A DNA stretch of 64,000 nucleotides from JASLEW01 sp035544895. GTDB lineage: Bacteria > Acidobacteriota > Thermoanaerobaculia > Multivoradales > UBA5704. A model generated the notes under the pieces. It did not search any database, was not told where the DNA came from, and saw nothing but the letters and a program-made list of their open reading frames with translations. The DNA lies in contig DASZZM010000081.1 in NCBI GenBank assembly GCA_035544895.1, positions 1 to 64,000 of the forward strand. The letters run 5' to 3'. A program made the translations under genes and the position numbers. How positions within the stretch are numbered: the first letter of the stretch is position 1; each line of letters begins with the position of its first letter. Of the stretch, positions 16,999-26,279 are shown one piece after another.

Positions 16999-18134
16999 GG
17001 CGCGGAGCCTCTCACTACCCTCTCGCCGGCGTCCAGAAGGTGCTGCCAGGTCGCCGCGTAGTCCCAGCCCTCGAGAACCGCGCGGCTGGACGCCGCCACG
17101 GCCTGGCGGTCGAGGCCAAGGGCCTGACCGACGCGGAGCGCAAGCTCGGCGGCGTCGCCGGCCTTGTAGAGCCAGCCGTTGGCTCCCGCAACCAGCAGGT
17201 CGTACCCGGCACCCACTCGCGACGAGGCGACGACCGGCAACCCGCAGCCGAGAGCCTCCGCCACCGACACTCCCCAGCGCTCCTCGCGCGCCGGGTGGAC
17301 GAAAAGGTCGGCGGCAGCGTACAGGGCTGGCAGCTCGGCATAGGGGACGTAGCCCAGGAACCGCACCCGGGCAGGGGCGAGCTCGGCCGCCAGGCGCTCA
17401 AGCTCGGCACGTGCCGGGCCGTCGCCGGCAATCACCAGGCGCACATGCGCCGGCAGGTGGGGGAGGGCGTGGAGAAGGTCCCAAGGCGCCTCACGTGGTG
17501 TGAGCTTGGCGACGGCGAGGACGGCCATCGCCCCTGCGGGAAGCCCGAGCCGCGCCCGCGCGGCGGCGCGCTCCTCCGCGGAGAGGTGGGAGCGAGCCCG
17601 GAAGTGATCGATGTCGACCGCGTACGGAAAGAGGCCGCGCCGCTCGGCGGGCACGCCGCAAGCGTCGAGGTAGTCGAGGGTCAGGCTGCCAACTCCCAGG
17701 AAGAGATCGTAGAGGCGCAGGAGGAGGACGGAGAAGAGAAGGCGCTTGACCCGCCGGCGGGCCGCGGAGCCGTTCCAAGGCACCGAGTCCAGGCGCAAGG
17801 CCGTGGCAATCCCCGCCCGCCGGGCCAGTGCCGCGGCGACGAGGTAGTCCGGCCGAGTGTAGCCGTTGGCGATCAGCAGATCGCAGCGCTCACGGCGCAG
17901 CTCCCTCGCGAACCACCGGGCGCGGCCGCGGGACGGTACGACTGTAGAGGGATAACCGCCCAGGAGATCGATCCCCCAGGCAACCGTCCGCCCCAGCTCG
18001 GGGTCGAAGACCGGTTCGGCGGGGGCGGCGCCGGTGAACAGAACCCGCAGCTCGTGCCGTGGATCGCGCGCCGCGTGGCGGAAAAAGGGCGCCTCGAACT
18101 GGGTTGGGCGATCGACCAGGAAGGCGATCCTCAA
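16995..18134 (-). CDS. Glycosyltransferase family 4
   Basis: A 379-aa GT-B enzyme: MRIAFLVDRPTQFEAPFF start, AVLAVAKLTPRE in the donor-binding domain and the E-x7-E motif ERWGVSVAEALGCG. The start is TTG and overlaps the methyltransferase stop (TTGA); RIAFLV follows at once, so a downstream start is unlikely. Confidence 0.88.
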   Translation of the reverse strand: MRIAFLVDRPTQFEAPFFRHAARDPRHELRVLFTGAAPAEPVFDPELGRTVAWGIDLLGGYPSTVVPSRGRARWFARELRRERCDLLIANGYTRPDYLVAAALARRAGIATALRLDSVPWNGSAARRRVKRLLFSVLLLRLYDLFLGVGSLTLDYLDACGVPAERRGLFPYAVDIDHFRARSHLSAEERAAARARLGLPAGAMAVLAVAKLTPREAPWDLLHALPHLPAHVRLVIAGDGPARAELERLAAELAPARVRFLGYVPYAELPALYAAADLFVHPAREERWGVSVAEALGCGLPVVASSRVGAGYDLLVAGANGWLYKAGDAAELALRVGQALGLDRQAVAASSRAVLEGWDYAATWQHLLDAGERVVRGSAP

Positions 18135-19075
18135 GACGCGGCACTCCCCGCGAGATCCTTACTCGAGGACCCGGGGCGCTCCTGCTTACGCGCCATGAGC
18201 GTGATGAACCGTTCGCGCCTGGTGATCCGCGAGGCGGCGACTTCGAAGCCGGCTGCGCGCAGCAGCCGCGAGGATGATTCGAGCGAGTGATGCGCCAGGT
18301 GAACGGGCACTTGGAGGTAGTCCAGGAACGGCGACCCCACCAGGTCCTTCACCCTGAGCCAGGGATAGATTGAGGGAAACGTCATCAACAGCCGGCCGTG
18401 AGGTCGCAGCAGCCGGTGGAGCATCCGCAAGACGCCGAGCGGGTCCGGGAGATGCTCGAAGACGTGTTCGAGGCGGACGCAGTCGAGAGAGTGGGCGGTG
18501 AGCTCCGACAGGCCGCCGGGTGGGACCACCTGAATGCCGTTGGCCGCGAGCTCTTCGCGACGGTGGGCGTTGGACGCGAGATCGTAGCCGGCCAGGTGCG
18601 AGTAGCCGAGAAGGCTCATGGCGAGAAGCCAAGAACCCGTGCCGTAGCCGTAATCGAGGATCCGCGAGCTCGTGGACATGGTGAGCGGAACGCCCAGCGT
18701 GAAGGTGATGGTCTTGCGAGCCAACAGCTCGGCGACGACGGCGAGAAGCGAACGGGCGCGGTTGGTTGCGCTCGGTTGCGTGAGATCGAGATAGCGCATC
18801 CTGGCGAGCTTGTACTTCCAGGAGCCCGCCTCGTGGCTCGGATGGTCTCCTGCCGCCGCATAGTACGCGTAGTCGCTGGTGTAAAAGGAGGCGAGCATGT
18901 CCTCGGGTGGAGCGGGATCCACGAAGGCCAGATGGCATCTCGTGCACAGCCGGAGCGCGAAGGACGCTCGTTCGACCCGGTCTCCGCACCGGTACGTGGC
19001 TTCACGCTCGAGCAGCACCCGGCTGTTTCCAGGTGAGCAGCTCGGGTCGGCGCAAAAGCGATAGGTCGAAGTCAT
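18131..19075 (-). CDS. SAM methyltransferase with N-terminal zinc-ribbon
   Basis: A 314-aa class I methyltransferase. Paired cysteines at the N-terminus (CADPSC and CTRCH, residues about 8-46) look like the zinc-binding domain found ahead of some sugar C-methyltransferases. The SAM domain has ILDYGYGTGSWLLAM, followed by HVFEHLPDPLGVL and LRPHGRLLMTFPS. Cys-rich plus this core suggests action on a nucleotide sugar or glycan end. ATG at 19075; a longer frame upstream is out of register with the GT4 gene. The glycine-rich loop reads G-Y-G-T-G, a small departure from G-x-G-x-G. Confidence 0.8.
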   Translation of the reverse strand: MTSTYRFCADPSCSPGNSRVLLEREATYRCGDRVERASFALRLCTRCHLAFVDPAPPEDMLASFYTSDYAYYAAAGDHPSHEAGSWKYKLARMRYLDLTQPSATNRARSLLAVVAELLARKTITFTLGVPLTMSTSSRILDYGYGTGSWLLAMSLLGYSHLAGYDLASNAHRREELAANGIQVVPPGGLSELTAHSLDCVRLEHVFEHLPDPLGVLRMLHRLLRPHGRLLMTFPSIYPWLRVKDLVGSPFLDYLQVPVHLAHHSLESSSRLLRAAGFEVAASRITRRERFITLMARKQERPGSSSKDLAGSAAS

Positions 19076-19094
19076 CGACGCGGCGAGGCGGTTC

Positions 19095-20321
19095 TCAAGA
19101 GGCGGCAACACCCGCGGTCTTCGCAAGGCCTGCGCCGGGACGGCTTCGCTGCCTTGCGAGGACCTCGCCGTAGACCTCCTCCATGCGGGCGGCCACGGTC
19201 TCCCAGCCGAATCGCCGCGCCGCCTCCACTCCCCGCTGCGCCATGGCCCGCCGCGCATCGGGATCGGCCAGCAGGCCGCGCAGCGCCGCCGCCAGCCGCG
19301 ATGGGTCCCCGTCGGCCACCACTCCGGCCCCGTGCTCGCTCACCACGCGAGCGAGCCCCACCTCCGGGGTGACGACGACCGGCAGCCCTGCCGCCATGGC
19401 TTCCAGCACGACGATGGCGAAGTTCTCCGAATACGAGGGGAGAACGAGGGCGTCGGCGCTCTGCAATAGGCCGGCCTTGTCGGCGCCGTGAACCGGGCCG
19501 AGAAACACCACCCTGCCGGTGACGCCCGCCTCGGCCGCCAGCCTGTCGAGCCGCGGACGGTAGCCCTCCTCGTCGTTGCCGGCGACCGCCAAGGTGGCGG
19601 AGGGGACCTGGGCGAGCGCCGCGAGCAGGCGGTCGAGGCCCTTCTTCCACGACAGCCGGCCAAGGAACAGGAGGAGCGGGCGACGCGCCAAGGCCGTGCG
19701 CACGGCCGGCGCCAGCTCGGCCTCGCGGGCAGGGTCCCAGCGCTCGGCCTCGATTCCAAACGGCACCACGTAGACCGGCGGCAACGGGAGGCCGAGATCC
19801 ATGGCCTCGTCCGCCTCGAGCTGGCTCGTCACGTGCAGTGCGGCGGCGTTGGCCAGAGTCCGGCGCTCGACCAGGCGAATCCACAGCCGCTTGCGCAGCC
19901 GGCCCCGCCGGCGCAACAGCTCGCCCACCAGCGCGCCGTGAGGGGTTAGCAGGTAGGGGATGCCGGTGCGCTCGGCGGTCCGGGCGGCGGCCGCGGTGGG
20001 CCAGAGGAAGACCGAGTGGAGATGCGCGAGGTCGCAGCGCCCCGCCTCCCGCAGGTGGAGGGCGAGAGCGGCGCCGAGCGCTGGCGAGCGGTAGAGACGC
20101 CGCGGGGAAGCCACCGGAAAGTACCAGACCGTAACGCCGTCGAGGCTGACCGGCGTTGCCCGTGGCACGTCGAGGGCGGCCGCGCCATGCACGTCGGTGG
20201 TGAACACCGTCACCTCGTGGCCACGCGCCACCAGCGACTTGCACAGGCCATGAACGGCGGCGACCGAGCCGCCGTGGCGCCAGGCCGGCACGTAGGTGGG
20301 GACGACGTGGAGGAGCCTCAC
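19095..20321 (-). CDS. Glycosyltransferase family 4
   Basis: A 408-aa GT-B enzyme. The GTG start (VRLLHVVPTYVPAWRHGG) overlaps the next GT4 stop (GTGA). The donor domain has LLFLGRLSWKKGLDRLL and the E-x7-E motif ENFAIVVLEAMAAG. WRHGGSVAAVHGLCKSL is the acceptor-loop motif of WcaI/PelF-like GT4 proteins. The longer open frame upstream is not coding. Confidence 0.9.
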   Translation of the reverse strand: MRLLHVVPTYVPAWRHGGSVAAVHGLCKSLVARGHEVTVFTTDVHGAAALDVPRATPVSLDGVTVWYFPVASPRRLYRSPALGAALALHLREAGRCDLAHLHSVFLWPTAAAARTAERTGIPYLLTPHGALVGELLRRRGRLRKRLWIRLVERRTLANAAALHVTSQLEADEAMDLGLPLPPVYVVPFGIEAERWDPAREAELAPAVRTALARRPLLLFLGRLSWKKGLDRLLAALAQVPSATLAVAGNDEEGYRPRLDRLAAEAGVTGRVVFLGPVHGADKAGLLQSADALVLPSYSENFAIVVLEAMAAGLPVVVTPEVGLARVVSEHGAGVVADGDPSRLAAALRGLLADPDARRAMAQRGVEAARRFGWETVAARMEEVYGEVLARQRSRPGAGLAKTAGVAAS

Positions 20322-21523
20322 GCCGCTGCTCTCTCCGGCACGATGGCGCGCAGCAGCTCGGCGAGACGGCTGTGGTAGCCGGCCCACGTCGCCAGGCGCG
20401 CCGACTGTCGGCAGTGCTCGCGCATTCGGCGCACCGTCTCCCGGTTGCGGACGCACCAGGCCATCCGCTCGGCGAGCGCGGTGACGTCGCCGGTCGGCAC
20501 GACCCAGCCGTTGCGGCCGGGGACGATCAGCTCCTTGGCGCCGACCATCTCCGAGACCAGGACTGGCAGCCCCGAGGCCAGCGCCTCGGCGACGACCATG
20601 CCATAGGAGTCGTTGCGCGAAGGGAGGACCAGGCAATCTGCCTCCCGCAACTCACCGGCCAGCTCGCTCTGGCCCATGGGGCCGGCGAAGGCGATCTGCG
20701 GCGAGGTTCGGCCGGAGAGCAGGTGCGCACTGTCCCCCGGCGGACCGACGATCCGTAGGGTTGCCCCTGGCTCCGCCGCTGCGACCCGGTCGAAGGCGTC
20801 GAGCAGCAGGTCGAAACCCTTGCGCCGGATGGTCGCGCCGGCGAAGAGGAAGAGGAAGAGGTTGCCTTCCGCCGCCGGGCGCGCCGGCCCCGGGGCGAAC
20901 AGCTCGAGGTCGGCTCCCAGCATCACCGCGTGGACTCGGTCGGCCGGCACGCCGGCCGCGAGGTACGTGTCGCGCGCCAGCTCGGAGACGGTCAGCACGT
21001 GGTCGGCGAGGGCGATCTCCTGGTCCTTGACGCGAATGATGCGGCGGTGGAGGCCGGGCGGATCGCCGGTGCCGTGCAGGCGGTCCTGGGCGCTGTGGTG
21101 CAGCGAGGGGGCATCGAGGATGGTGGCGATCCCCCGCCGGCGTGCGGCGCGGAACGTGGCGAGGGCCGAGATCTCACAGGCGATCACGGCGTCCGTCCCG
21201 CCTTGCCTCAGGCCGGCCGCCGCCCAGCGGTCGAAGAGTCGGCAGGCCAGGAAGTCGACCCGCGCGGCTCCCCCATGAGAGAGCAATGCGTCGCCAATCC
21301 GGCGCAAGCCCGGGGTCAGCGGGAACCAGCGCACCCGCCGGGGATCGAGAGGCACGGGGGAATAGCGGGCAAAACGTTTGCGCAGCCTGGAAGGGACCCG
21401 CCGCGCTTGCTCCGCAACCGCGGGCACGCCGGCCCAGTAGCCGGCGAGCATTTCCGCCCCCTCCAGGGCGAGGGCGGCCTGGTGGGAGTGCTGCCGTCCG
21501 GGATGGGTCACCAGCACCTTCAT
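20318..21523 (-). CDS. Glycosyltransferase family 4
   Basis: A 401-aa GT-B enzyme beginning MKVLVTHPGRQHSHQAALAL, with FLFAGATIRRKGFDLLL in the donor domain. The E-x7-E motif is changed to D-x7-E (DSYGMVVAEALASG). The ATG overlaps the stop of the polymerase gene (ATGA). The start resembles GT4 proteins of exopolysaccharide clusters. Confidence 0.88.
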   Translation of the reverse strand: MKVLVTHPGRQHSHQAALALEGAEMLAGYWAGVPAVAEQARRVPSRLRKRFARYSPVPLDPRRVRWFPLTPGLRRIGDALLSHGGAARVDFLACRLFDRWAAAGLRQGGTDAVIACEISALATFRAARRRGIATILDAPSLHHSAQDRLHGTGDPPGLHRRIIRVKDQEIALADHVLTVSELARDTYLAAGVPADRVHAVMLGADLELFAPGPARPAAEGNLFLFLFAGATIRRKGFDLLLDAFDRVAAAEPGATLRIVGPPGDSAHLLSGRTSPQIAFAGPMGQSELAGELREADCLVLPSRNDSYGMVVAEALASGLPVLVSEMVGAKELIVPGRNGWVVPTGDVTALAERMAWCVRNRETVRRMREHCRQSARLATWAGYHSRLAELLRAIVPERAAA

Positions 21524-22992
21524 CTGCCGGCCCTCCCTGCAGCTCGCAGCCGGGCCGTGCCCCCGCTGCCGGTGGCCGCCGGTACCAGGGCCGGTGGTCG
21601 CGGCACGGCGGCGGCAGTGGCGGCGGCACCGGCACCTTGCGCCGCCGCCAGGCGGTCGAGGCGCATCACCAGCAGCAGGAGCCCGCCGAAGAACCAGTAG
21701 TAGAGATCCGATGTGATGTCGAAGATGACGCTTCCCGGGAGCTGCGCGAGGAAGAAGAGCAGACACGCGGTCGCCACCGCGCGATGAAAGGTGGTCCGCA
21801 GCACCAGCACCTGGCGCAGGGCGAAGACGATCATGTAGACGCGGACGAAGTAGATGAGAAAGAACCCGAGAGGGCCGAGCTCGAGCATTACCTTGCCGCT
21901 CTCCACTTCGGAGAGGAGTCCGTGGAGCCAGCTGTAAGGCACGAGCCCGCTGGTCACCGCCGCGGCGGTCTGGTGGGTGGCGCCGATCCCGTAGCCGATG
22001 GGTCCCGCGTCGGAGAGGAGATGGAAGGGTGCGGTGAACGGGGCGACGATACGCGACTTGACGTCCTCGGTGCCGGCGGCCCTGCCGCGGAAGGCCGCCA
22101 CCGCATCCGCGCCCGCCGATCCGATCAGGACGCCGAGCAGGGTCACGCCCAGCAGAAGGCGAGCGAAAGTCGCCCCCCATCGGCCCCCCCGGATGACCGC
22201 CAGCCACCAGTAGACGGGGAAGAGTAGAGAGAGCATGAAGACGGGTCCACGCGAGCCGGTCATCAACATCCCGAGGAGGGCCATGCCGAGGGCGATGTAG
22301 GTCGGGAGGCTGCGCCGCAGCCGCCAGCGCGTCGCCGCCAGGTAGGAGAGGATGAGGATCGTAATGGCGACGAGGTACGAGCCGTAGCCGCTGATGTAGG
22401 AAAAGGACGCGGTGACGCGAACGAACTCCGAGGAACCGAAGGTCGAGATGTACCCGGCGGTACCCATTCCCAGGTCCCCCCGCGCATAGGTGTTGAGGGC
22501 ACTCGACGAGGGGCTCAGGAACTGTGCCACGGCGAGGACTCCGACGGGGATGGAGAGCAGGATGTAGCGGCGCAGGAAGAGCACCAGGTCGCGGTCGGTG
22601 GGGAACGCCACGGGCACCACGAAGAGGAGCGGAACGTAGAGGAAGTAGGCCTTGAAGCCGAAGATGCCCACCAGAAGGTTGGGAAGCCGTGGATTCAAGA
22701 TCTCCAAGAGGCCGAAAAGTGCGCCGAGGATGAGTACGGCGTACAGGCCGGGAATCGACGGCGGCCGGTAACGCAGCCGCGGACGCGCGCTCAGGAACCC
22801 GACGTAAACCCCGACGAGAAGTACGTCCTTGGCGAGATAGACCAGGTCCTGGGCGCCGGGAAACAGCCATTTACGGATCGCCCCTTCGACGACCAGGAGC
22901 ACCAGCACGGCCTGGAGAGCCGTGCGCCAGTGGAAGCCCGCCCACAGTGCCGCGAGGGCACCGCCGAAGATGAGCAATAAGCGGAGGTCCAT
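21520..22992 (-). CDS. O-antigen polymerase-like membrane protein (Wzy-type)
   Basis: A 490-aa integral membrane protein with about 11-12 hydrophobic segments and a large periplasmic loop (about residues 290-340) containing FRGRAAGTEDVKSR. GSRGP after a long hydrophobic run and GPIGYGIGATHQ are typical of O-antigen ligase/polymerase (PF04932-like) proteins. As the only such protein in the main operon it probably polymerises repeat units flipped by the Wzx protein. The C-terminal about 45 residues are an Ala/Pro/Arg-rich tail. One nt separates it from the GT4 upstream. Confidence 0.75.
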   Translation of the reverse strand: MDLRLLLIFGGALAALWAGFHWRTALQAVLVLLVVEGAIRKWLFPGAQDLVYLAKDVLLVGVYVGFLSARPRLRYRPPSIPGLYAVLILGALFGLLEILNPRLPNLLVGIFGFKAYFLYVPLLFVVPVAFPTDRDLVLFLRRYILLSIPVGVLAVAQFLSPSSSALNTYARGDLGMGTAGYISTFGSSEFVRVTASFSYISGYGSYLVAITILILSYLAATRWRLRRSLPTYIALGMALLGMLMTGSRGPVFMLSLLFPVYWWLAVIRGGRWGATFARLLLGVTLLGVLIGSAGADAVAAFRGRAAGTEDVKSRIVAPFTAPFHLLSDAGPIGYGIGATHQTAAAVTSGLVPYSWLHGLLSEVESGKVMLELGPLGFFLIYFVRVYMIVFALRQVLVLRTTFHRAVATACLLFFLAQLPGSVIFDITSDLYYWFFGGLLLLVMRLDRLAAAQGAGAAATAAAVPRPPALVPAATGSGGTARLRAAGRAGR

Positions 22993-22993
22993 G

Positions 22994-24049
22994 TCAGCGG
23001 ATCTCCCCGCGCGCCGGCCGCCGCGCCGCCTGGCGGCCCAAGAGGCCGTCCTCGATGGCCGCCAGGTAGAGCCGCGCGACTCGCTCACCGGTGTGCCTGG
23101 CAAGATGCTGCGGCGCCGCGGCGCGGAGTGGCCGCAGCCCTTCGGGCCGGCGCAGCAAGTCGGCCAGGAGCGCCGCCAGCTCCTCGGCGCTTCCATTGCG
23201 GAAAGTCTGGCCGCAGGCGCCGATGGCCTCCGGCAGGCCGCCTCCCGCCGAGCCCACCACGACGCAGCCGCAGGCGATGGCTTCCAGAGCGACGATCCCG
23301 AACGGCTCATGGTAGCGCGAGGGCACGACGAGGATGCGATGACCGTTGAGCAGGCGTACCAGATCTGCGCCTGTGCGCGTGCCGGCGAAGTCGACCTGTG
23401 CCGTCAACCCGGCCTCCTCGGCCTGGGCGCGCAGTGCGGAGAGCTCGGGACCGTCGCCGACGACCGTGAGGTGGGGCCGCAACCCGGCTCCGGCGAGACG
23501 GCCGAGGGCGGCGATCAGGAGGTCGGCTCCCTTGTCGGAAACCAGCCGGCCGACGAAGACGAGGTCGCGACTGCGCGGTACTTCCGGCAGGATGCGGAAG
23601 AACTCATCCCGGTAGGCGTTGGGAATGACCAGGGATGGGCTGGCGAGGTCCGCCGCGACCGCGTGGCTGACCGAAATCGACACCGCGGCCAGGCGCAGCA
23701 GAGAGCGCTTGAGGCGGTCCTGCCAGGCAATGCGGCCATCGACGCGGCAATACCAGCTATGGTGCGACACTGCCCACGGCCGGCGTACGAGGGCGAGCGG
23801 CCACAGGCCGCGCAGGCTGACGTTGGCCTGGAAAAAGACCTCGCACCAGCGCACGGCGGCCAGCAGGGCTGCCGGCCCGGGCCGCCGCAGGACGCGGAAC
23901 GCGAAGTCATCCGGCTCGCGCGCCGGAGTCCGCGTCACCACCGTCACCTCGTGTCCCAGACGCGCGAACTGCTCGGCGAGCTGGGCCTGGAGGATCTCGA
24001 TCCCACCGACGGCGGGGAGGAAGGCGGGCGAGTAGATGAGGATTCTCAT
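22994..24049 (-). CDS. Glycosyltransferase family 4
   Basis: A 351-aa GT-B enzyme: MRILIYSPAFLPAVGGIE start, DLVFVGRLVSDKGADLL donor strand and the E-x7-E motif EPFGIVALEAIACG. It ends in an ATGA overlap with the GT4-like gene on its 5' side and a 1-nt gap to the polymerase. Confidence 0.9.
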   Translation of the reverse strand: MRILIYSPAFLPAVGGIEILQAQLAEQFARLGHEVTVVTRTPAREPDDFAFRVLRRPGPAALLAAVRWCEVFFQANVSLRGLWPLALVRRPWAVSHHSWYCRVDGRIAWQDRLKRSLLRLAAVSISVSHAVAADLASPSLVIPNAYRDEFFRILPEVPRSRDLVFVGRLVSDKGADLLIAALGRLAGAGLRPHLTVVGDGPELSALRAQAEEAGLTAQVDFAGTRTGADLVRLLNGHRILVVPSRYHEPFGIVALEAIACGCVVVGSAGGGLPEAIGACGQTFRNGSAEELAALLADLLRRPEGLRPLRAAAPQHLARHTGERVARLYLAAIEDGLLGRQAARRPARGEIR

Positions 24050-25119
24050 GCCTCCCGCCGCCCCTCCGGCCGGGCCTCGCCCAGCAGAGCCCGGAACGAA
24101 GCGGCCTGGCGCAGGAGATCGTGGCCGCCGTACCAGGCGCGCGCCCGCGCCGCGAGGCCGGCGGCGTCGGCCGGCGCGGGCTCGGCGCCGGGTTCCCAGC
24201 AGGGCGGCCGCTCCTCCGCTCCGTCCCTGCGGCGCCCTGGCCAGGCGCACACCGGCACGAGACCATGCGCGCAGTAGGCGGCAAAGATGGTCGACTTGGC
24301 GAGGAATGGCGCCGGGTAGGCGAGGAAGCCCGCGTAGGAGCGGAGCAGGACTGCTCTCACCTCGTCCTCGCTCCGCGGCCCGAGTGCCGACACCGGAATG
24401 CCGCCGACGTGCGCCGGCAGCCGCTCGAGCGCCGGTCCGAGGTCGACGATTTCGGCGATGCCCAGGCTCCGGCATGCCGTGGCCAGGACCTCGCGCAGTG
24501 CGCCGTAGACGCGCCGCCGGCCGCCGGCGCCGCCGAAAACCAGCATGACGCGCGGCCTGCGCTCTTCGGGGGCCGGCACCACTGCCGGCTCGCCCACGCC
24601 CGAGAAGACCGGCGCCACCGCCACTTCTTGCCGCGGACCCCAGCGCGCGAGCATCCGGGCGTAGAGCTTGAGGCTGGTAGCGGCGCCGTCGCTCGTCCGC
24701 AGCAGCCGGGCGGCGAGCCGCCGCTGCACTGGCGAGAGCCAGAACGAGCTGCGCCATGGCGGGCCGCTGGCGTAGATCTCGTGGAACATGGTCACCAACC
24801 TGCGCTGGGGCGCCGCGGCGCGCCAGCGCGCCAGCCCTGCGACGAGCCAGGCCGGGCAGCCGCGAGGTTGGTAGCCGTAGTTGGCGTAGTGCACGAGCAC
24901 GTTGTCGATGCCGCTGTCGGCAAGCTGCTGGGCGAGAGCCGCTGCGCTCCGCTCGCCGATCGGCACGGCCGCGAGACCTTCGCCGGACCAGCCGGGGGCG
25001 GCGACGAGGAAGCGAGAGGTCACTGCGCACCGCGCCAGGGCCCCAGCCAGGGCCGCCGCATAGCTCCCCACGCCGCCTACGGCCGGCGGCAGCTCGGGGA
25101 CGACGTGGAGAAGTCTCAT
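24046..25119 (-). CDS. Divergent GT4-like glycosyltransferase
   Basis: A 357-aa protein that opens like a GT4 enzyme (MRLLHVVPELPPAVGGVGS) and has MFHEIYASGPP in the acceptor domain. The C-terminal half is atypical: the donor strand is PRVMLVFGGAGGRRRV and there is no E-x7-E. In its place is an AYPAPFLAKSTIFAAYCAHG segment. It could be a transferase with an altered donor site or a non-catalytic partner. Operon context (ATGA overlap downstream, 10-nt gap upstream) supports a role in the same pathway. Confidence 0.7.
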   Translation of the reverse strand: MRLLHVVPELPPAVGGVGSYAAALAGALARCAVTSRFLVAAPGWSGEGLAAVPIGERSAAALAQQLADSGIDNVLVHYANYGYQPRGCPAWLVAGLARWRAAAPQRRLVTMFHEIYASGPPWRSSFWLSPVQRRLAARLLRTSDGAATSLKLYARMLARWGPRQEVAVAPVFSGVGEPAVVPAPEERRPRVMLVFGGAGGRRRVYGALREVLATACRSLGIAEIVDLGPALERLPAHVGGIPVSALGPRSEDEVRAVLLRSYAGFLAYPAPFLAKSTIFAAYCAHGLVPVCAWPGRRRDGAEERPPCWEPGAEPAPADAAGLAARARAWYGGHDLLRQAASFRALLGEARPEGRREA

Positions 25120-25129
25120 GAGCCCGCTG

Positions 25130-26236
25130 TCAGCCGGCGGCGACCGCTCGCTCGCCGCGACCAAGGGCCCCTCCTTCCTCGTGGCCGTAAACCGCCAGGC
25201 AGCGGTCGACCACGTGGTCCCAGGTGAACTTTTCCTCGACGCGCCGCCGCGCACCGGCCGAGAGCAGGGCCCACAGGCCGGGCTCGCCGCGGAGCCGCGA
25301 GAGGGCGGCGGCGATGGCGGCCGGATCGTTGGACGGCACGAGGAGGCCGGTCTTCTCGTGCTCGACGATCTCCGGCAGCGGCCCGGCACGGGAGGCGATC
25401 ACGGGGCAGCCGCAAGCCATCGCCTCGACCAGGGCGAGGCCGAACAGCTCGTGCGCGCCGGCGCGGCCACAGGGGTCCGCGGGTGTCGGATGGACGAGCG
25501 CCATCGCCTGCGCGAGCAGTGCGGCCACCTCGGCGTCGGGCAAGCCGATGAGGAAGCGGACGTCCTTTCCCGCCGCGAGCCCCCGCAGCCGTTCGAGATA
25601 GGCGCGGTTCGGTGCCGTGCCGACCACCTTCAAGGTGACTCCCGCCGGAAGTCCGGCGATCAGGAAATGGATGCCCTTGTGCGGCAGGATGCGGCCGAGA
25701 AAGACCGCCGAGCCGTCATGCGCCAGCCGCGCACGCCGGTGGAACCGCGCCAGGTCGACTCCGCCATAGATCACGCGATACGGTCGGGGGCGGCCTGGCA
25801 GGGAGCGGGCGGCATACTCCGAGATCGGCAGGTGGGCCGTGATCCAACGCGACTGGTCGAAGTGAAACCCCGGGGTCCAGGCACCACCGCCGAGGTCGGA
25901 GACGAAGACATTGCTTCCCTGCCGATGGCCGAGCAGGGCGGCGAGGAAGGTGGAGAGGACGAAGTACTGGTGGCAGTGGACGATGTCTGCTCCGCGCAGC
26001 TCGCGCTTCAGCAACGGCGAGAAGGGCACCATCGGCTGGCGCGACCAGCTCTGCAGAATGACGCGCTCGTAGCTGGGGCTCACGCGCTCGCGAAGTGCCC
26101 GCCGGCCGAAGCTCACCAGCTTGACCTCGGCCCGGCGAGACATGGCGCGGGCCAGCTCCTCGGCGAACCTCTCGCCGCCGCCCAGCACCGACTCCGGCGC
26201 AAAGTAGGCAGGGGTTACGTGGCAGACGCGCAGCAT
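25130..26236 (-). CDS. Glycosyltransferase family 4
   Basis: A 368-aa GT-B enzyme: start MLRVCHVTPAYFAPESVLGG, donor strand SAVFLGRILPHKGIHFL and E-x7-E motif ELFGLALVEAMACG. A 43-nt spacer separates it from the upstream methyltransferase. The spacer shows nothing recognisable. Confidence 0.9.
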   Translation of the reverse strand: MLRVCHVTPAYFAPESVLGGGERFAEELARAMSRRAEVKLVSFGRRALRERVSPSYERVILQSWSRQPMVPFSPLLKRELRGADIVHCHQYFVLSTFLAALLGHRQGSNVFVSDLGGGAWTPGFHFDQSRWITAHLPISEYAARSLPGRPRPYRVIYGGVDLARFHRRARLAHDGSAVFLGRILPHKGIHFLIAGLPAGVTLKVVGTAPNRAYLERLRGLAAGKDVRFLIGLPDAEVAALLAQAMALVHPTPADPCGRAGAHELFGLALVEAMACGCPVIASRAGPLPEIVEHEKTGLLVPSNDPAAIAAALSRLRGEPGLWALLSAGARRRVEEKFTWDHVVDRCLAVYGHEEGGALGRGERAVAAG

Positions 26237-26279
26237 ACGCCGTCTCCGAACCGGACGCGCCGCAAGGCGGTCCTGACCC

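Noticed and set aside
20318..22870. An 850-codon minus-strand frame upstream of and including the GT4 gene
   Set aside because: The upstream two-thirds lie in a different frame from the polymerase gene, which has clear membrane segments and a 4-nt overlap. Only the portion from 21523 is coding.
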